Positions 16,622 to 26,721 of a DNA stretch of 64,000 bases are shown here, one piece after another (within the stretch, counting starts at the first letter, position 1; each line of letters starts with the position of its first letter). The translations under genes were made by a program, and so were the position numbers. The DNA comes from an uncultured Bacteroidales bacterium (lineage in GTDB: Bacteria > Bacteroidota > Bacteroidia > Bacteroidales > FEN-979), in the NCBI GenBank assembly GCA_903945175.1, contig CAJAUM010000133.1, forward strand, positions 123,646-187,645, in the 5' to 3' direction. The notes below the pieces were generated by a model, which ran no database searches, was not told where the DNA came from, and was given only the letters and a program-made list of their open reading frames with translations.

Positions 16622-18600
16622 GTCATTCCTTTCACCGCCAACTTGTTTTTACGATTAAGGACCGGTGCCGGGTTTGCTTCACCTGTGTGCGGGAATGCCC
16701 TGTGAAGGCCATTAAAATCATCAACGGGCAGGCTGAAGTTCTCAACGAACGATGCATTGGTTGCGGGAATTGTGTAAGGGTTTGCAGCCAGGGAGCCAAA
16801 ATCCCCTTGCGTTCGGTCGATGCTGTTAATGCGCTGCTGAAATCGAACAGTAAAATTGCCGCCTGCATTGCCCCCAGTTTCCCTGCTGAGTTTGAAGACA
16901 TTGCTGATCATACAATCCTGGTCGGCATGATCAGAAAGCTTGGATTTGACTATGTTACAGAGGTCTCTTTTGGCGCCGATATTGTAGCAGGTGAGTATGA
17001 AAAAATGATCAAGCAACGCGATTACGAAGGTGATATTTCTTCTGACTGTCCCGCCATCGTCTATTTCATTCGCCATTATCATCCGGATATGGTTCCATAT
17101 CTTGCTCCCATTGCCTCTCCCATGGTTGCCATGACGAGGGTCATGAAGAAAATGCATGGGGAAGAACTTAAAGTGGTGTTTATCGGTCCGTGCTTTGCAA
17201 AGAAGGCGGAGACGACCGAAGTTGATGAGGTACTCACGTTTCGTGAGTTACGCGACATGTTCGACATGTTTAACATTCGCCCTGATTGTACGGATTCATC
17301 AGACTTTGATCCTCCGCACAGCGGCAAAGGTGCCATATTTCCTATCAGTCACGGCCTGTATTTTACGGCCAACAACCACGAGATTATCCCGGAAGAACGG
17401 GTTATCATTGCTGAGGGACGGGTCAATTACAAAGAGGCCATCACCGAATTTGAAGAGGGATACATCCGAAAGAAACACCTTATGCTGCTTTGCTGTGAAG
17501 GGTGCATCATGGGGCCCGGAACCTCACCCGGGGGAAAAAGATTTGCCCGAAGCAATGCCATCGGAAAATATGTCAGCAGAAAACTTCAGCATCTGGACAA
17601 AAAAGCCTGGGAGGTAAATATCGAAGAATACAGCCAGCTGGATCTTACGCAAAGCTTTACACCAGAGGATCGCAGGCTTTCTACCCCCGGCCATGAAGAT
17701 GTATTTAAGGCCTTGAATTCAATGGGAAAATTCTCTTCCCAGGATCATCTGAATTGCGGTGCGTGCGGGTACGACACGTGTATTGATCATGCCGGTGCCA
17801 TTGTGATGGGGCTGGCTGAAACCGAGATGTGTTTGCCGTATGCCATTGAAAAACTGCATGATTCAATCAACAATCTCAATGTTTCAAATGAGAAGTTGGC
17901 AAGGGCAAAAGCGGCATTGAAACAATCTGAAAAACTCGCCCACATGGGTCAGTTGTCAGCCGGTATTGCGCATGAACTGAATAATCCGCTGGGTGTAATA
18001 ACCATGTACAGCAATATTCTCATGGATGAAGCTCCTGAAGGAGACGGGGTACGGGATGACCTTAAACTGATTGTTGAACAAGCAGAACGATGTAAGAAAA
18101 TAGTGAGCGGATTGCTCAATTTTGCCCGTAAAAACCAGGTAAGTCTGGCAGAGACTGATGTGGTAAAATTCATGCAACACAGCCTGAATTCAATCGTAAA
18201 GCCGGAAAATATTCATTTTTCGTTTGAGTCGGCCATCGCCGATCCAATTGCCATGGTTGATATTGATCAGATGATGCAGGTGCTCACCAATCTCGAAAAG
18301 AACGCCATCGAAGCGATGCCAAAGGGTGGCTCACTCAGGGCAAGTGTTGAGGGTGACTCCAGCGATATTACCTTCATCGTCAAAGATACCGGCAGCGGCA
18401 TTGAAAAAGAAAACATGGACAAGCTCTTTACCCCGTTCTTCACAACAAAAGAGATGGGAAAGGGAACCGGATTGGGGCTTGCACTGATTTATGGAATAGT
18501 AAAAATGCACAAGGGGAAAATTCATGTTGATTCCAATGCCAATCCCTCGCTTGGGCCAACCGGAACAACCTTCAGGATTACGGTGCCGAGGGGGAAATGA
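16618..18600 (+). CDS. sensory [FeFe]-hydrogenase-domain histidine kinase
   Basis: Fusion of a hydrogenase-like sensor and a kinase. Order: two [4Fe-4S] motifs (CRVCFTCVRECP, about 18-28; CIGCGNCVRVCS, about 46-57), an H-cluster domain (about 70-350), a CxxCGxxxC...C Fe-S domain (Cys380, 383, 388, 405), a helical linker, HisKA with phospho-acceptor His452 (AGIAHELNNPLG), and an HATPase domain (NLEKNAIEAM; DTGSGIE; GKGTGLGLALIYG). H-cluster loops are SSDCP (Cys144; Asp in place of the proton-relay Cys), GPCFAKK (Cys192) and LCCEGCIMGPG (Cys292, Cys296). All four cluster ligands are therefore kept. It likely reports H2 or redox state to the response regulators just downstream (inference). Translation is coupled to hydA by an ATGA overlap. 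Confidence 0.9.
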   Translation: MSHSFHRQLVFTIKDRCRVCFTCVRECPVKAIKIINGQAEVLNERCIGCGNCVRVCSQGAKIPLRSVDAVNALLKSNSKIAACIAPSFPAEFEDIADHTILVGMIRKLGFDYVTEVSFGADIVAGEYEKMIKQRDYEGDISSDCPAIVYFIRHYHPDMVPYLAPIASPMVAMTRVMKKMHGEELKVVFIGPCFAKKAETTEVDEVLTFRELRDMFDMFNIRPDCTDSSDFDPPHSGKGAIFPISHGLYFTANNHEIIPEERVIIAEGRVNYKEAITEFEEGYIRKKHLMLLCCEGCIMGPGTSPGGKRFARSNAIGKYVSRKLQHLDKKAWEVNIEEYSQLDLTQSFTPEDRRLSTPGHEDVFKALNSMGKFSSQDHLNCGACGYDTCIDHAGAIVMGLAETEMCLPYAIEKLHDSINNLNVSNEKLARAKAALKQSEKLAHMGQLSAGIAHELNNPLGVITMYSNILMDEAPEGDGVRDDLKLIVEQAERCKKIVSGLLNFARKNQVSLAETDVVKFMQHSLNSIVKPENIHFSFESAIADPIAMVDIDQMMQVLTNLEKNAIEAMPKGGSLRASVEGDSSDITFIVKDTGSGIEKENMDKLFTPFFTTKEMGKGTGLGLALIYGIVKMHKGKIHVDSNANPSLGPTGTTFRITVPRGK

Positions 18601-18649
18601 GCCATGCAGGGAATCTTAGAAATGAACAAAATCTTTAATTTACTTGATA

Positions 18650-19054
18650 ATGAAACCAGAAAATAGGACGATTTTGATTGTTGATGATGACCAGGACTAT
18701 CTGTTTCAGCTAGAGACAAAAGTTCAGCAATTCGGATTTAAGACCATTACGGCAGAGAGCCAGCAGGAGGCTGAAAAACTGCTTGAAAAAATCAAACCTG
18801 ATCTGGCCATTCTTGATCTTATGATGGAAAATGAGGACAGCGGATTTATTCTCTGCTATAAAATGAAGAAGAAATATCCTGATGTTCCCATCATTATCGC
18901 CACAGGTGTTGCCGCCGAAACCGGCATCAACTTCGACATCCATGATGAGAACAACCGCAAATGGATTAAAGCCGACCGGTTCCTTGATAAAGGGATTCGC
19001 ACAGAGCGCCTCAGGGAGGAAATCGACACTTTGCTGTTAAATAATAACAAATGA
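18650..19054 (+). CDS. CheY-like response regulator
   Basis: Single receiver domain. The acidic pocket is LIVDDDQDY, the phospho-acceptor Asp is in DLAILDLMMEN, and the conserved Lys is in FLDKG. There is no output domain, so it acts by protein contact or as part of a phosphorelay. It follows the hydrogenase-domain kinase by 49 bases, which is the most probable phosphodonor. The frame can be extended to a TTG at 18644, but the ATG at 18650 is preferred. Confidence 0.88.
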   Translation: MKPENRTILIVDDDQDYLFQLETKVQQFGFKTITAESQQEAEKLLEKIKPDLAILDLMMENEDSGFILCYKMKKKYPDVPIIIATGVAAETGINFDIHDENNRKWIKADRFLDKGIRTERLREEIDTLLLNNNK

Positions 19055-19101
19055 TGTTATAATAACTGATTTTCGGCTTATTTTTGAAGTGCAATATCCC
19101 T

Positions 19102-20235
19102 ATGTCAACACTAAAAATACTCGTCGTCGATGATGAACCCGGAATCCGCAGCGGAATAACCCGGATCCTTCGGAATTTCAAGGTAGATTATCCTTTTATG
19201 GATGAAGCTTTTGAATTTGAGGTCACTGAAGCATCATCGGGCGAAGCAGGCATAGAGCTCATCGAATCAAATCAGCCTGACATCCTGCTACTTGACAATA
19301 AACTTCCTGGTATACAGGGTGTTGAGGTACTCGAATACATCAAAAAAAAGCAAAAAAGCATCATCGTGGTCATGATCACTTCGTACGCCTCACTCGAACT
19401 GGCGGTGAAGGCTACCAGTGACGGCGCCTATGATTTCATTCCAAAACCCTTTACACCACAGGAATTAAAATCATCCATTGAGAACATCACCAAACGCGTA
19501 TTTCTCAAAAAGATGACCAACAAACTGCAGGATACCGGGAAACAAATCAGGTTTACCTTCCTGTCAGTCCTGTCACATGAACTCAAAGCACCACTCAATT
19601 CCATTGAAGGTTATCTGAAAATGATCAGGGAGCGTCAAAATGGCCCGAAACTCGATGATTATGATGTCATGATTGACCGGTCGCTGGAGCGTATCAAAGG
19701 GATGCGCCACCTTATTCTCGACTTGCTTGATCTGACCCGCGTAGAATCAGGTAAGGCCAAACGCAATATCACTGAGGTTGACCTGGTATCCGTAGCGAGA
19801 ACTGCGATGGATACGATGCGGCCCTATGCCATACAGCGTGATGTGAAACTCAGCCTTCATCACCAGGGCTCCACCGTAATTCAGGGCGATGCAGAGGAGA
19901 TAGAGATCATCTTCAACAATCTTATCTCAAATGCCATTAAGTACAACAGGGATGGGGGAAGTGTCGACTTCACGCTGGAGACCCAGGAAGATTGCATGCA
20001 GATCAGGGTGGTTGATACTGGAATCGGCATGAACAATGATGAATTGGGTAAAATTTTTGATGATTTTGTGCGAATTAAAAATGATAAAACAAAAAATATA
20101 TCCGGAAGCGGACTGGGTCTTTCCATTGTAAAAAAATTAATTGAAAATTACGGAGGAAAGATTGAGGTCACGAGTATTCCGGACCAGGGCAGTACATTTA
20201 ATGTCAGACTTCCAATCGAAAAACCATGTTCATAA
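19102..20235 (+). CDS. receiver-histidine kinase hybrid
   Basis: An N-terminal receiver domain (LVVDDEPG; phospho-acceptor in PDILLLDNKLPG; Lys in FIPKPF) is joined to a cytoplasmic histidine kinase: HisKA with SVLSHELKAPLNSIEGYL, then HATPase motifs NNLISNAIKYN, DTGIGMNN and GSGLGLSIVKKL. No membrane segment is seen. With the kinase and receiver upstream it could form a relay in which the first kinase phosphorylates this receiver and thereby sets the activity of the second kinase. The final target of the relay is not obvious, because no DNA-binding response regulator lies in the locus apart from Rex. It overlaps rex by 10 bases. Confidence 0.88.
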   Translation: MSTLKILVVDDEPGIRSGITRILRNFKVDYPFMDEAFEFEVTEASSGEAGIELIESNQPDILLLDNKLPGIQGVEVLEYIKKKQKSIIVVMITSYASLELAVKATSDGAYDFIPKPFTPQELKSSIENITKRVFLKKMTNKLQDTGKQIRFTFLSVLSHELKAPLNSIEGYLKMIRERQNGPKLDDYDVMIDRSLERIKGMRHLILDLLDLTRVESGKAKRNITEVDLVSVARTAMDTMRPYAIQRDVKLSLHHQGSTVIQGDAEEIEIIFNNLISNAIKYNRDGGSVDFTLETQEDCMQIRVVDTGIGMNNDELGKIFDDFVRIKNDKTKNISGSGLGLSIVKKLIENYGGKIEVTSIPDQGSTFNVRLPIEKPCS

Positions 20236-20867
20236 AAAATTTACCACATAAAACCGTTGAACGGCTAAGCCAATACCGCCGATCCTTACTGATGATCCTA
20301 TCAAAAGAGAAGACCCATGTTTTCTCACATGAAATTGCACAGATGCTGCACATCACACCGGTACAAGTCAGGCGTGACCTGATGCTTATTGGCTATTCCG
20401 GCAATCTGCGCAAAGGATACGATATCAAGGAGCTGATCGAGCTGATCGGAAAAATCATCGATTCGGAGCGTGGGCAACGGGTGGCCGTAATCGGGCTCGG
20501 AAACCTTGGAAAAGCCATTATAAGCTATTTTAAGGGGAAACGCTCTAAACTGGCGATCATTGCCGCTTTTGATATCAATCCCGAAAAGATCAACAGGGTT
20601 TATGACGGAGTTGCATGTTACCACATCAACCAGATGGCTGAAATCATCAAACAGAACAACATCTCTATCGGGATCATCGCAGCGCCCGCACAACAAACAG
20701 CTGAGATTGCAGAAGCGCTGGTTCTTGCAGGCATCAAAGGCATCCTCAATTTCACGCCCAAGGCGTTAAATGTGCCACCTTTTGTGTATCTTGAAGAATA
20801 TGACATGATTACATCGTTGGAAAAGGTCGCTTTCTTTGCAAAAAAGAATGATGAACGGTTTAAGTAG
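20226..20867 (+). CDS. rex: redox-sensing transcriptional repressor Rex
   Basis: NADH/NAD+-responsive repressor. An N-terminal winged helix (HEIAQMLHITPVQVRRDLM, with SGNLRKGYDI after it) is followed by a Rossmann domain (VAVIGLGNLGKAI, GxGxxGxA). 213 residues is the normal length. Rex leaves its operators when NADH rises; known targets are fermentation and hydrogenase genes. Here it ends the hyd operon, and Rex-like palindromes occur upstream of hydC and of the isocitrate dehydrogenase operon at 39797. That makes it the likely regulator of both (inference). Confidence 0.93.
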   Translation: MFIKNLPHKTVERLSQYRRSLLMILSKEKTHVFSHEIAQMLHITPVQVRRDLMLIGYSGNLRKGYDIKELIELIGKIIDSERGQRVAVIGLGNLGKAIISYFKGKRSKLAIIAAFDINPEKINRVYDGVACYHINQMAEIIKQNNISIGIIAAPAQQTAEIAEALVLAGIKGILNFTPKALNVPPFVYLEEYDMITSLEKVAFFAKKNDERFK

Positions 20868-20879
20868 AAAGAAGAGAAG

Positions 20880-21809
20880 GTGAAAATTTTTTATGATTTT
20901 GACCATGTTGGGGAGATCCGCAATGCGGTAGTTACAACGGGGTCATTCGATGGCGTTCATATCGGCCACAAAGTTATACTGCAACGTCTGAAAAAGCTGG
21001 CTGCCGAAATCGGAGGTGAAACCGTTCTTATTACCTTTCATCCGCATCCCCGGAAGGTTCTTTACCCTGAAACGGCGGGTAAAGGTCTTTTCCTGATCAA
21101 TTCTCAAACCGAAAAAATCAACCTGCTCCGCAAAGCCGGGCTTGACAACCTGATTATTGTTGAATTCACCCTTGCATTTTCAAAGATAACATCCATTGAT
21201 TTCGTAAAAAACATACTGCTGAACAAGCTGCATGCGCGAAAGATCGTCATTGGGTTCAATCATCATTTCGGTCACAACCGTGAAGGAGATTACGATGCTT
21301 TGCGGAAACTGGGCGCTGCCAGCGGATTTGAAGTTGAGGAGATCCCAGAGCAGGACATACACAATGAATCGGTCAGTTCTACCAAGATCAGAAATGCAAT
21401 CCAGGATGGGAATATCCAGAAGGCCAATGCCTACCTTGATCACCAATATATCATTATTGGCCGCATGCGCAAGAGCAACCCGGTATTGGAGGAGATCGGG
21501 TTTCCGTGTTTTTCCCTGAGGATTGAAGAAGATTGTAAACTGGTGCCTCCCAATGGCGTGTATGCCGTAACTGTTGTCGGAGAGGATATTTTTTCAAGGG
21601 CCATGTGTTTCATCAGGAAAAATATGGATTCGCCGCTGGATACCCTTGTTGAAGTCCACCTGCTTGAAGACTATGGGAGCATCGAAGGAGAGACCGCCAC
21701 GCTGCTCTTTCACAAAAGGATCAGGGAAGAGCGCATTCTCAGCACATCCGATGATCTAAAAAAACAACTAACCATTGACCGTAACCAGGTTGACGAACTG
21801 ATATTCTGA
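20880..21809 (+). CDS. ribF: RibF: FAD synthetase with a diverged riboflavin kinase domain
   Basis: Bifunctional FMN/FAD synthesis enzyme. The N-terminal FAD synthetase half is well conserved (GSFDGVHIGH, TFHPHPRKVL, GFNHHFGHNREGD, SSTKIRNAI). The C-terminal riboflavin kinase half is recognisable but altered: the flavokinase signature normally reading GFPTAN is GFPCFS, and the following region is RAMCFIRKN where an NIGxRPT-like segment is expected. The acidic VEVHL stretch is kept. The kinase step may therefore be lost or changed. Start is a GTG at 20880, 12 bases after rex; it overlaps the next gene by one base. Confidence 0.87.
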   Translation: MKIFYDFDHVGEIRNAVVTTGSFDGVHIGHKVILQRLKKLAAEIGGETVLITFHPHPRKVLYPETAGKGLFLINSQTEKINLLRKAGLDNLIIVEFTLAFSKITSIDFVKNILLNKLHARKIVIGFNHHFGHNREGDYDALRKLGAASGFEVEEIPEQDIHNESVSSTKIRNAIQDGNIQKANAYLDHQYIIIGRMRKSNPVLEEIGFPCFSLRIEEDCKLVPPNGVYAVTVVGEDIFSRAMCFIRKNMDSPLDTLVEVHLLEDYGSIEGETATLLFHKRIREERILSTSDDLKKQLTIDRNQVDELIF

Positions 21810-21832
21810 TGCCAAGCCATACACAATACCCG

Positions 21833-22597
21833 ATGAAAATAACATTCCTTGGCACAGGAACCTCAATCGGAGTGCCCGTGATTACCTGTGACTGCCCGGT
21901 GTGTATTTCGACAGATCAGCATGACAAGCGGATGCGTACTTCTTTAATGATCGAGGTGAATGGTTTGACGTTCGTTATTGATTGCGGTCCCGATTTTCGT
22001 CAGCAGATGTTAAGCCAGTCAGTGGCCAACCTTGATGCTGTTATCTTTACACATGAGCACCGCGACCATATCGCCGGGCTTGACGATGTACGCGCCTTCA
22101 ACTATGTGCTTAATAAAAAGATTGATATTTACGGTACGCCCCAGGTAATGGAGGCGATTCGCATTGAATTCCCCTATATCTTTTCTGAATCGCGTTATTT
22201 CGGAGCGCCTCAGCTTACCACACATCCGATCGACGATCGGCCATTCACGATCATGGGCATTGAATTCATCCCAATCCAGGTGTTGCATGAAAAACTGCCT
22301 GTGTTCGGATTCAGGGTCGGCGATTTCACCTACATAACAGATGCCAGTTATATCAGCGACGAAGAGCTTGAAAAGGTGAAGGGTTCGCGGGTTATTGTAC
22401 TGAATGCCTTGCGTAATTCCAAACATGTATCCCATTTTTCGGTAAGTGAAGCTGTGGATATAATTAAAAAACTTAACCCTGATGCTGCGTTTTTGACCCA
22501 TTTGAGCCATTTTGTTGGTCTTCATGAGGAGGTCAACAAAAAATTACCGGATTTTATACAGCTCGCATATGATGGGTTGGAGGTCTTTATCGAGTAA
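21833..22597 (+). CDS. MBL-fold metallo-hydrolase (PhnP-like)
   Basis: Metallo-beta-lactamase-fold hydrolase. Core motifs are LGTGTSIGVPV at the start, a CDCPVC zinc-type site near residue 20, and the metal motif THEHRDHIAGLDD. Related proteins cleave cyclic phosphodiesters (PhnP). The ATG at 21833 matches the family start; an upstream ATG at 21809 overlaps the ribF stop. The gene lies between ribF and trmD, on the same strand with short gaps. The physiological substrate is not known. Confidence 0.85.
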   Translation: MKITFLGTGTSIGVPVITCDCPVCISTDQHDKRMRTSLMIEVNGLTFVIDCGPDFRQQMLSQSVANLDAVIFTHEHRDHIAGLDDVRAFNYVLNKKIDIYGTPQVMEAIRIEFPYIFSESRYFGAPQLTTHPIDDRPFTIMGIEFIPIQVLHEKLPVFGFRVGDFTYITDASYISDEELEKVKGSRVIVLNALRNSKHVSHFSVSEAVDIIKKLNPDAAFLTHLSHFVGLHEEVNKKLPDFIQLAYDGLEVFIE

Positions 22598-22625
22598 TGA
22601 ATTAATGGAGTAATAAAGTGATGAA
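22592..22625 (+). repeat. TAATGGAGTAA-type short repeat, copy 1
   Basis: Irregular units GAGTAATGA, ATTAATGGA, GTAATAAA and GTGATGA run from the end of the MBL gene into the start of trmD. A related stretch occurs on the opposite strand at 39641-39666. Confidence 0.35.
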
Positions 22626-23316
22626 GATTGATATTGTTACGTTGTTTCCGGAGATGTTCGAGGGGGCTTTCAGCCATTCAATTCTGAAACGGGCCCAGGC
22701 GAAGGGACATGCCAATATCCACCTCCATAATCTCCGGGATTGGTCATCAAGCAAGCATAAAAACGTCGATGATTATTCTTACGGTGGTGGTGCAGGAATG
22801 GTGATGATGGTTGAACCGATGGTCAGGTGTATCGAAGAATTACAATCTAAAACCTCCTATGATGAGGTTATTTTCCTCACTCCTGACGGCGAACTGCTGA
22901 ACCAGAAAATCGCCAACCAATTTTCAACAAAGCAAAACCTGCTAATCATTTGTGGTCATTATAAAGGTATTGACGAACGCATACGGACACATTTCATTAC
23001 AAGGGAAATATCCATTGGTGATTATGTTCTTTCAGGAGGCGAATTGGCAGCCATGGCACTCACCGATGCCATCGTCAGGCTTATTCCGGGCGTTCTGAAC
23101 GATGAAACATCTGCCCTGTCCGATTCCTACCAGGATAACCTGTTATCGCCCCCTGTATATACCCGGCCCGCCGATTTCAGGGGTTGGAAGGTGCCGGATG
23201 TGCTATTGTCGGGAAATGACAAGGAGATTGCACAGTGGCGATATGAACAAGCTGTTGAACGGACAAGGCAACGCAGACCGGGGATGCTCGGCGTGGATCA
23301 CGAATCGACGGATTGA
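22621..23316 (+). CDS. trmD: tRNA (guanine-N1)-methyltransferase TrmD
   Basis: Makes m1G37 in tRNAs that read CNN/CGG codons, using S-adenosylmethionine. The trefoil-knot SPOUT motifs are present: [29 protein letters not shown], and [21 protein letters not shown]. 232 residues matches the family. The 3' end overlaps the convergent molybdopterin oxidoreductase gene by 19 bases, so the two genes share their ends and no terminator separates them. Confidence 0.94.
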   Translation: MKIDIVTLFPEMFEGAFSHSILKRAQAKGHANIHLHNLRDWSSSKHKNVDDYSYGGGAGMVMMVEPMVRCIEELQSKTSYDEVIFLTPDGELLNQKIANQFSTKQNLLIICGHYKGIDERIRTHFITREISIGDYVLSGGELAAMALTDAIVRLIPGVLNDETSALSDSYQDNLLSPPVYTRPADFRGWKVPDVLLSGNDKEIAQWRYEQAVERTRQRRPGMLGVDHESTD

Positions 23317-26273
23317 ATTACCTTAACTCTGACTGACTTATATGCCGGCGTCGGACATTCGTCGCTGGAATTGTTTATGGAGATCAGTGAATTTGCTTCT
23401 GGGAAATAGGCCGCAACACACCCCTGTTTGATGGGATAGGCCATTGCATAATAGCCTTCTAATTTTCTCTCCTTTTCATCGTAATGGCTGATAATGTCGA
23501 CCAGCTGGCCAGATATAAGTGTTCTTTCCTCCATATCAATGCGGTTCATAAAAAGCACGCGCCGTTCATTGCCAATGCCGCGGTACCGGTCATTCAGCCC
23601 GAAAACAGAGGTATTAAACTGGTCGTGGCTCCGGATGGTCATCAGCATCAGTTCACCTGTACCCGGGACCACCATTTCAATGGGATGGCTGCTGAATTGG
23701 GCCTTTGAATCCCTGGTTTTAAAGATACGTTGCTTGAGCGGGTTCTCAATATGAAACCCATGATTGACTGCAGTTTCCTTGTCAAGTTCACGAAAGACCG
23801 GGATAATTTGAGATATCACTGACCGGATGAGTTGATAATCATGTCCGAATCTTGGCCAGTCAATCTGAGGATAGTGACCTAAAGTCGAATTTGCAATCCC
23901 GGCAATGATGGTTATTTCACTCTTTAAACCGGTCGAAGCCGGAGGAAGGCATCCTGTTGAAAATTCCACCTTTCCCATGGCAGATTCGATGGAAATTTTT
24001 TGTTTCATCCCATTGCATACATCCTCCTCTGAGCGCGACAGACAAGGCAGGATCAATGCCTTTTTCCCGGTAACAAGATGACTTCGGTTCAATTTCGTGG
24101 AGATCATCACGGAGAGCCGGCAGCGTTGCAATGCCTGTTCAACAAATGCAGTATCTGGGAGCGCTGAGGCAAGGTTCCCTCCAAGGGAGATCAGCACCTT
24201 CGTTTTCCCTGCGGCCATCGCCTTTATGGCAGGAACCATGCTCATTCCCGGTTTCCGGGGCAGTGTGACGGAAAAATATTGTTCCATGGCATCCAGAAAT
24301 GATGGAGACAAATTCTCGCCCATTCCTGATGTCCTGATTCCCTGGATATTGCTATGGCCGCGTACCGGGCATACTCCGGCTCCTGGTTTTCCTATATTTC
24401 CGCGCAGCAAAAGAAGGTTGATGATTTCCCTGATAGTGTCAACTGAATTTAAGTGGTGCGCTATGCCGAGGCACCAGCTGGCTATAACATTTTTAGCATG
24501 AATATAGACATTGGCCGCTTCGACCATCTGGAATTTCTCAACACCACTGGCTGAAACCAGCGATTCCCAGGGTGTATTCAGTACCGTTTGCCTGTATGTT
24601 TCAAATCCACTCGTGTAATTCCGGATAAAAAGAGTGTCAAGAATTCCCCCGTCGCGGTTTTCAGCTTCGAGTATGGCCTTTACCATCCCACGGATCAGGG
24701 CCATATCGCCATTGATTACCGGCTGCATATATACATGGGCCAGGGCGGTTTGTTTTCCAAACCATGAGCTTGCCAGCTGAGGATCGGCGAAGCCCATCAG
24801 GCTTGCTTCGGGCATGGGATTCACCGCAACGATCCTGCATCCGTTCTGAACTGCCTCCAGCAATGATTTCAACATCCTGGGATGGTTTGAGCCAGGATTG
24901 TGACCGAAGATAAAGATGGCATCTGCCTTTGGAAAATCATCGGGTGTGACACTGCTTTTTCCGTAGCCAAGGCTCATGGACAGCGCTTTACCGGAGGGTT
25001 CATGGCAAAGATTGGCGCTGCTGGGAAGATTATTGGTCCCGAATGTCCGGGCAAATAACTGGTAAAGGAATGCCGCTTCGTTTGAGGTTCTCCCCGAAGC
25101 ATAAAAAACAGCTTCATCAGGGTGATCGAGTCCATTCAGTTCAGCTGCGATGACCCAGAATGCCTCATCCCATGAAATGGGCTTATAATGGGTTTCATTT
25201 TCATCCAGGAACATAGGCTCCGTAAGCCTGCCCTGTTGCTCCATCCAAAAACCAGAAGTCAGAAGAAGCTCCTGAACCGACCATGCTTTAAAAAAATCGG
25301 GCGTTATACGCATGGAAGTTGCCTCAGCACTCACATTTTTCGCCCCGCTTTCACAGAATTCAAAATGCGACCTGTTTTTATCCGGGTTGGGCCATGAACA
25401 TCCGGGACACTCAAATCCTCCCTCCTGATTGAGGTGGGCCATGATTTTTCTGGTTCCGCGCATTCCCGCCTCCTTATACAAATAGCCAAGCGAGGATAAC
25501 ACGGAATCCATCCCTCCGGCAAAAGATTTTGGTTCATTCGCATTCAAACCGATCAATGAAGCTGCATTCTGTTCAAGATCCGCAAACTCCAGGGCACGAA
25601 CAGAACGGATAATCTCCCGCCCGAGTGATTCAATGCCGGCCAACCATGAAATTCTGGTTCTGTAGCTGCCTGCTTCTTCCGCATTCAATATATATTTCAT
25701 CAATCCCCCGGCCACCAGCAGGCTTACCAATGCCGGTATGTGAATGTCAGGAAGTTCATCATGCCTCAATGCTTCCCTGATCTGTCGGTGAAGATCAACG
25801 ACCAGTGGCAAATCCGGTGAGAAAAGATCCTGCTTCCGGGTTGAAAAAATGAGATCCTTTTTTCTGCGAACCAATAACCCCTGGTTCTGCAACGAGTCCC
25901 AAACCATTCTGCCTAAAGTCAACGCATGCGCGGCTACGAGGGTCAGAGCGTTATCCAGTGGGATGGGGCCATCCATTACCAGCAAACAACGTAAAGTCTC
26001 GTCAAGGGCAGGATTTCCTGTCTCCTCCGTATCCAGGGGGGTCAGTTTTTTCCAGTCATCATTGATGAGGCCTTTGAAGGAAGCATCGAACAACAAAGCG
26101 CCGGCCAGAGAAAGGGAGTATACCTTTTGGGGCAAGGGAAACGACTTTCCCGTAACAGGATCAATCGTTAAAAGTAAAAACTGTTCAGCGTAGGTAAGCA
26201 TGTCATTCTTGCGATATGAACCTGGCCAAAGGTAAGGAAAAAGGCCGCAAATACTTTTTTCGAACTTCTTCAT
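23298..26273 (-). CDS. GPP34 (GOLPH3-like) domain fused to a YdeP/FdhF-type molybdopterin oxidoreductase
   Basis: One uninterrupted 991-residue frame with two parts. Residues about 25-235 have the GPP34/GOLPH3 pattern: [59 protein letters not shown], and the C-terminal helical [15 protein letters not shown]. Residues about 250-991 are a YdeP-like formate-dehydrogenase-alpha family protein: [11 protein letters not shown] with CxxC and a third Cys (FEFCESGAK), Mo ligand candidate Cys423 (NLCHEPSGK), [12 protein letters not shown], and the C-terminal molydopterin-binding region ([17 protein letters not shown]). GPP34 domains bind phosphoinositides in eukaryotes, and bacterial ones are largely unstudied. 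The fusion could anchor the oxidoreductase at a membrane. Physiological substrate unknown; no Fe-S or membrane partner subunit lies nearby. Confidence 0.85.
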   Translation of the reverse strand: MKKFEKSICGLFPYLWPGSYRKNDMLTYAEQFLLLTIDPVTGKSFPLPQKVYSLSLAGALLFDASFKGLINDDWKKLTPLDTEETGNPALDETLRCLLVMDGPIPLDNALTLVAAHALTLGRMVWDSLQNQGLLVRRKKDLIFSTRKQDLFSPDLPLVVDLHRQIREALRHDELPDIHIPALVSLLVAGGLMKYILNAEEAGSYRTRISWLAGIESLGREIIRSVRALEFADLEQNAASLIGLNANEPKSFAGGMDSVLSSLGYLYKEAGMRGTRKIMAHLNQEGGFECPGCSWPNPDKNRSHFEFCESGAKNVSAEATSMRITPDFFKAWSVQELLLTSGFWMEQQGRLTEPMFLDENETHYKPISWDEAFWVIAAELNGLDHPDEAVFYASGRTSNEAAFLYQLFARTFGTNNLPSSANLCHEPSGKALSMSLGYGKSSVTPDDFPKADAIFIFGHNPGSNHPRMLKSLLEAVQNGCRIVAVNPMPEASLMGFADPQLASSWFGKQTALAHVYMQPVINGDMALIRGMVKAILEAENRDGGILDTLFIRNYTSGFETYRQTVLNTPWESLVSASGVEKFQMVEAANVYIHAKNVIASWCLGIAHHLNSVDTIREIINLLLLRGNIGKPGAGVCPVRGHSNIQGIRTSGMGENLSPSFLDAMEQYFSVTLPRKPGMSMVPAIKAMAAGKTKVLISLGGNLASALPDTAFVEQALQRCRLSVMISTKLNRSHLVTGKKALILPCLSRSEEDVCNGMKQKISIESAMGKVEFSTGCLPPASTGLKSEITIIAGIANSTLGHYPQIDWPRFGHDYQLIRSVISQIIPVFRELDKETAVNHGFHIENPLKQRIFKTRDSKAQFSSHPIEMVVPGTGELMLMTIRSHDQFNTSVFGLNDRYRGIGNERRVLFMNRIDMEERTLISGQLVDIISHYDEKERKLEGYYAMAYPIKQGCVAAYFPEANSLISINNSSDECPTPAYKSVRVKVIQSVDS

Positions 26274-26293
26274 TTTATTTCAAAAAAAATCAA

Positions 26294-26301
26294 TATATTT
26301 G
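26294..26301 (+). promoter_or_regulatory. -7 element for rplS
   Basis: TATATTTG matches TAnnTTTG and lies 41 bases before the L19 ATG. Confidence 0.6.
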
Positions 26302-26342
26302 CAAACTTTTTAGTGAGTAACAGATCTAATTACACGAAAGCC

Positions 26343-26699
26343 ATGAACAAAGCGGAAATAATGAAATTTGTCGAGGAGACAGTCATTCAGAAGAATGTAT
26401 TACCTTCTTTCAAAGCAGGAGATACCATTACGGTGCATTATAAGATCAAAGAAGGAAATAAAGAGCGGATCCAGACTTTCCAGGGCGTGGTTTTACAGCG
26501 TTCAGGCATGGGATTAAATGAAACATTTACTGTTAGAAAGATATCAGGAAATATTGGCGTTGAGCGTATTTTCCCATGCACCTCCCCCTTTATTGATAAA
26601 ATTGAGGTTAACAAACATGGCGTTGTTCGCAGGGCGCGTATTTTTTACCTTCGTGGGTTACAAGGAAAGAAAGCCCGCATCAAGGAAGAGCGTATTTAA
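26343..26699 (+). CDS. rplS: 50S ribosomal protein L19
   Basis: Ribosomal protein at the subunit interface. Family sequence is clear ([58 protein letters not shown]). The frame can be read from a GTG at 26313, but the ATG at 26343 gives the normal length of about 118 residues and follows the -7 element at 26294. A rho-independent terminator follows at 26722-26750. Confidence 0.95.
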   Translation: MNKAEIMKFVEETVIQKNVLPSFKAGDTITVHYKIKEGNKERIQTFQGVVLQRSGMGLNETFTVRKISGNIGVERIFPCTSPFIDKIEVNKHGVVRRARIFYLRGLQGKKARIKEERI

Positions 26700-26721
26700 C
26701 AATAAAAAATTGATCACCATA

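Noticed and set aside
22592..22625. TAATGGAGTAA stretches as a mobile element
   Set aside because: Only two short, imperfect copies with no target duplication; recorded as a simple repeat only.
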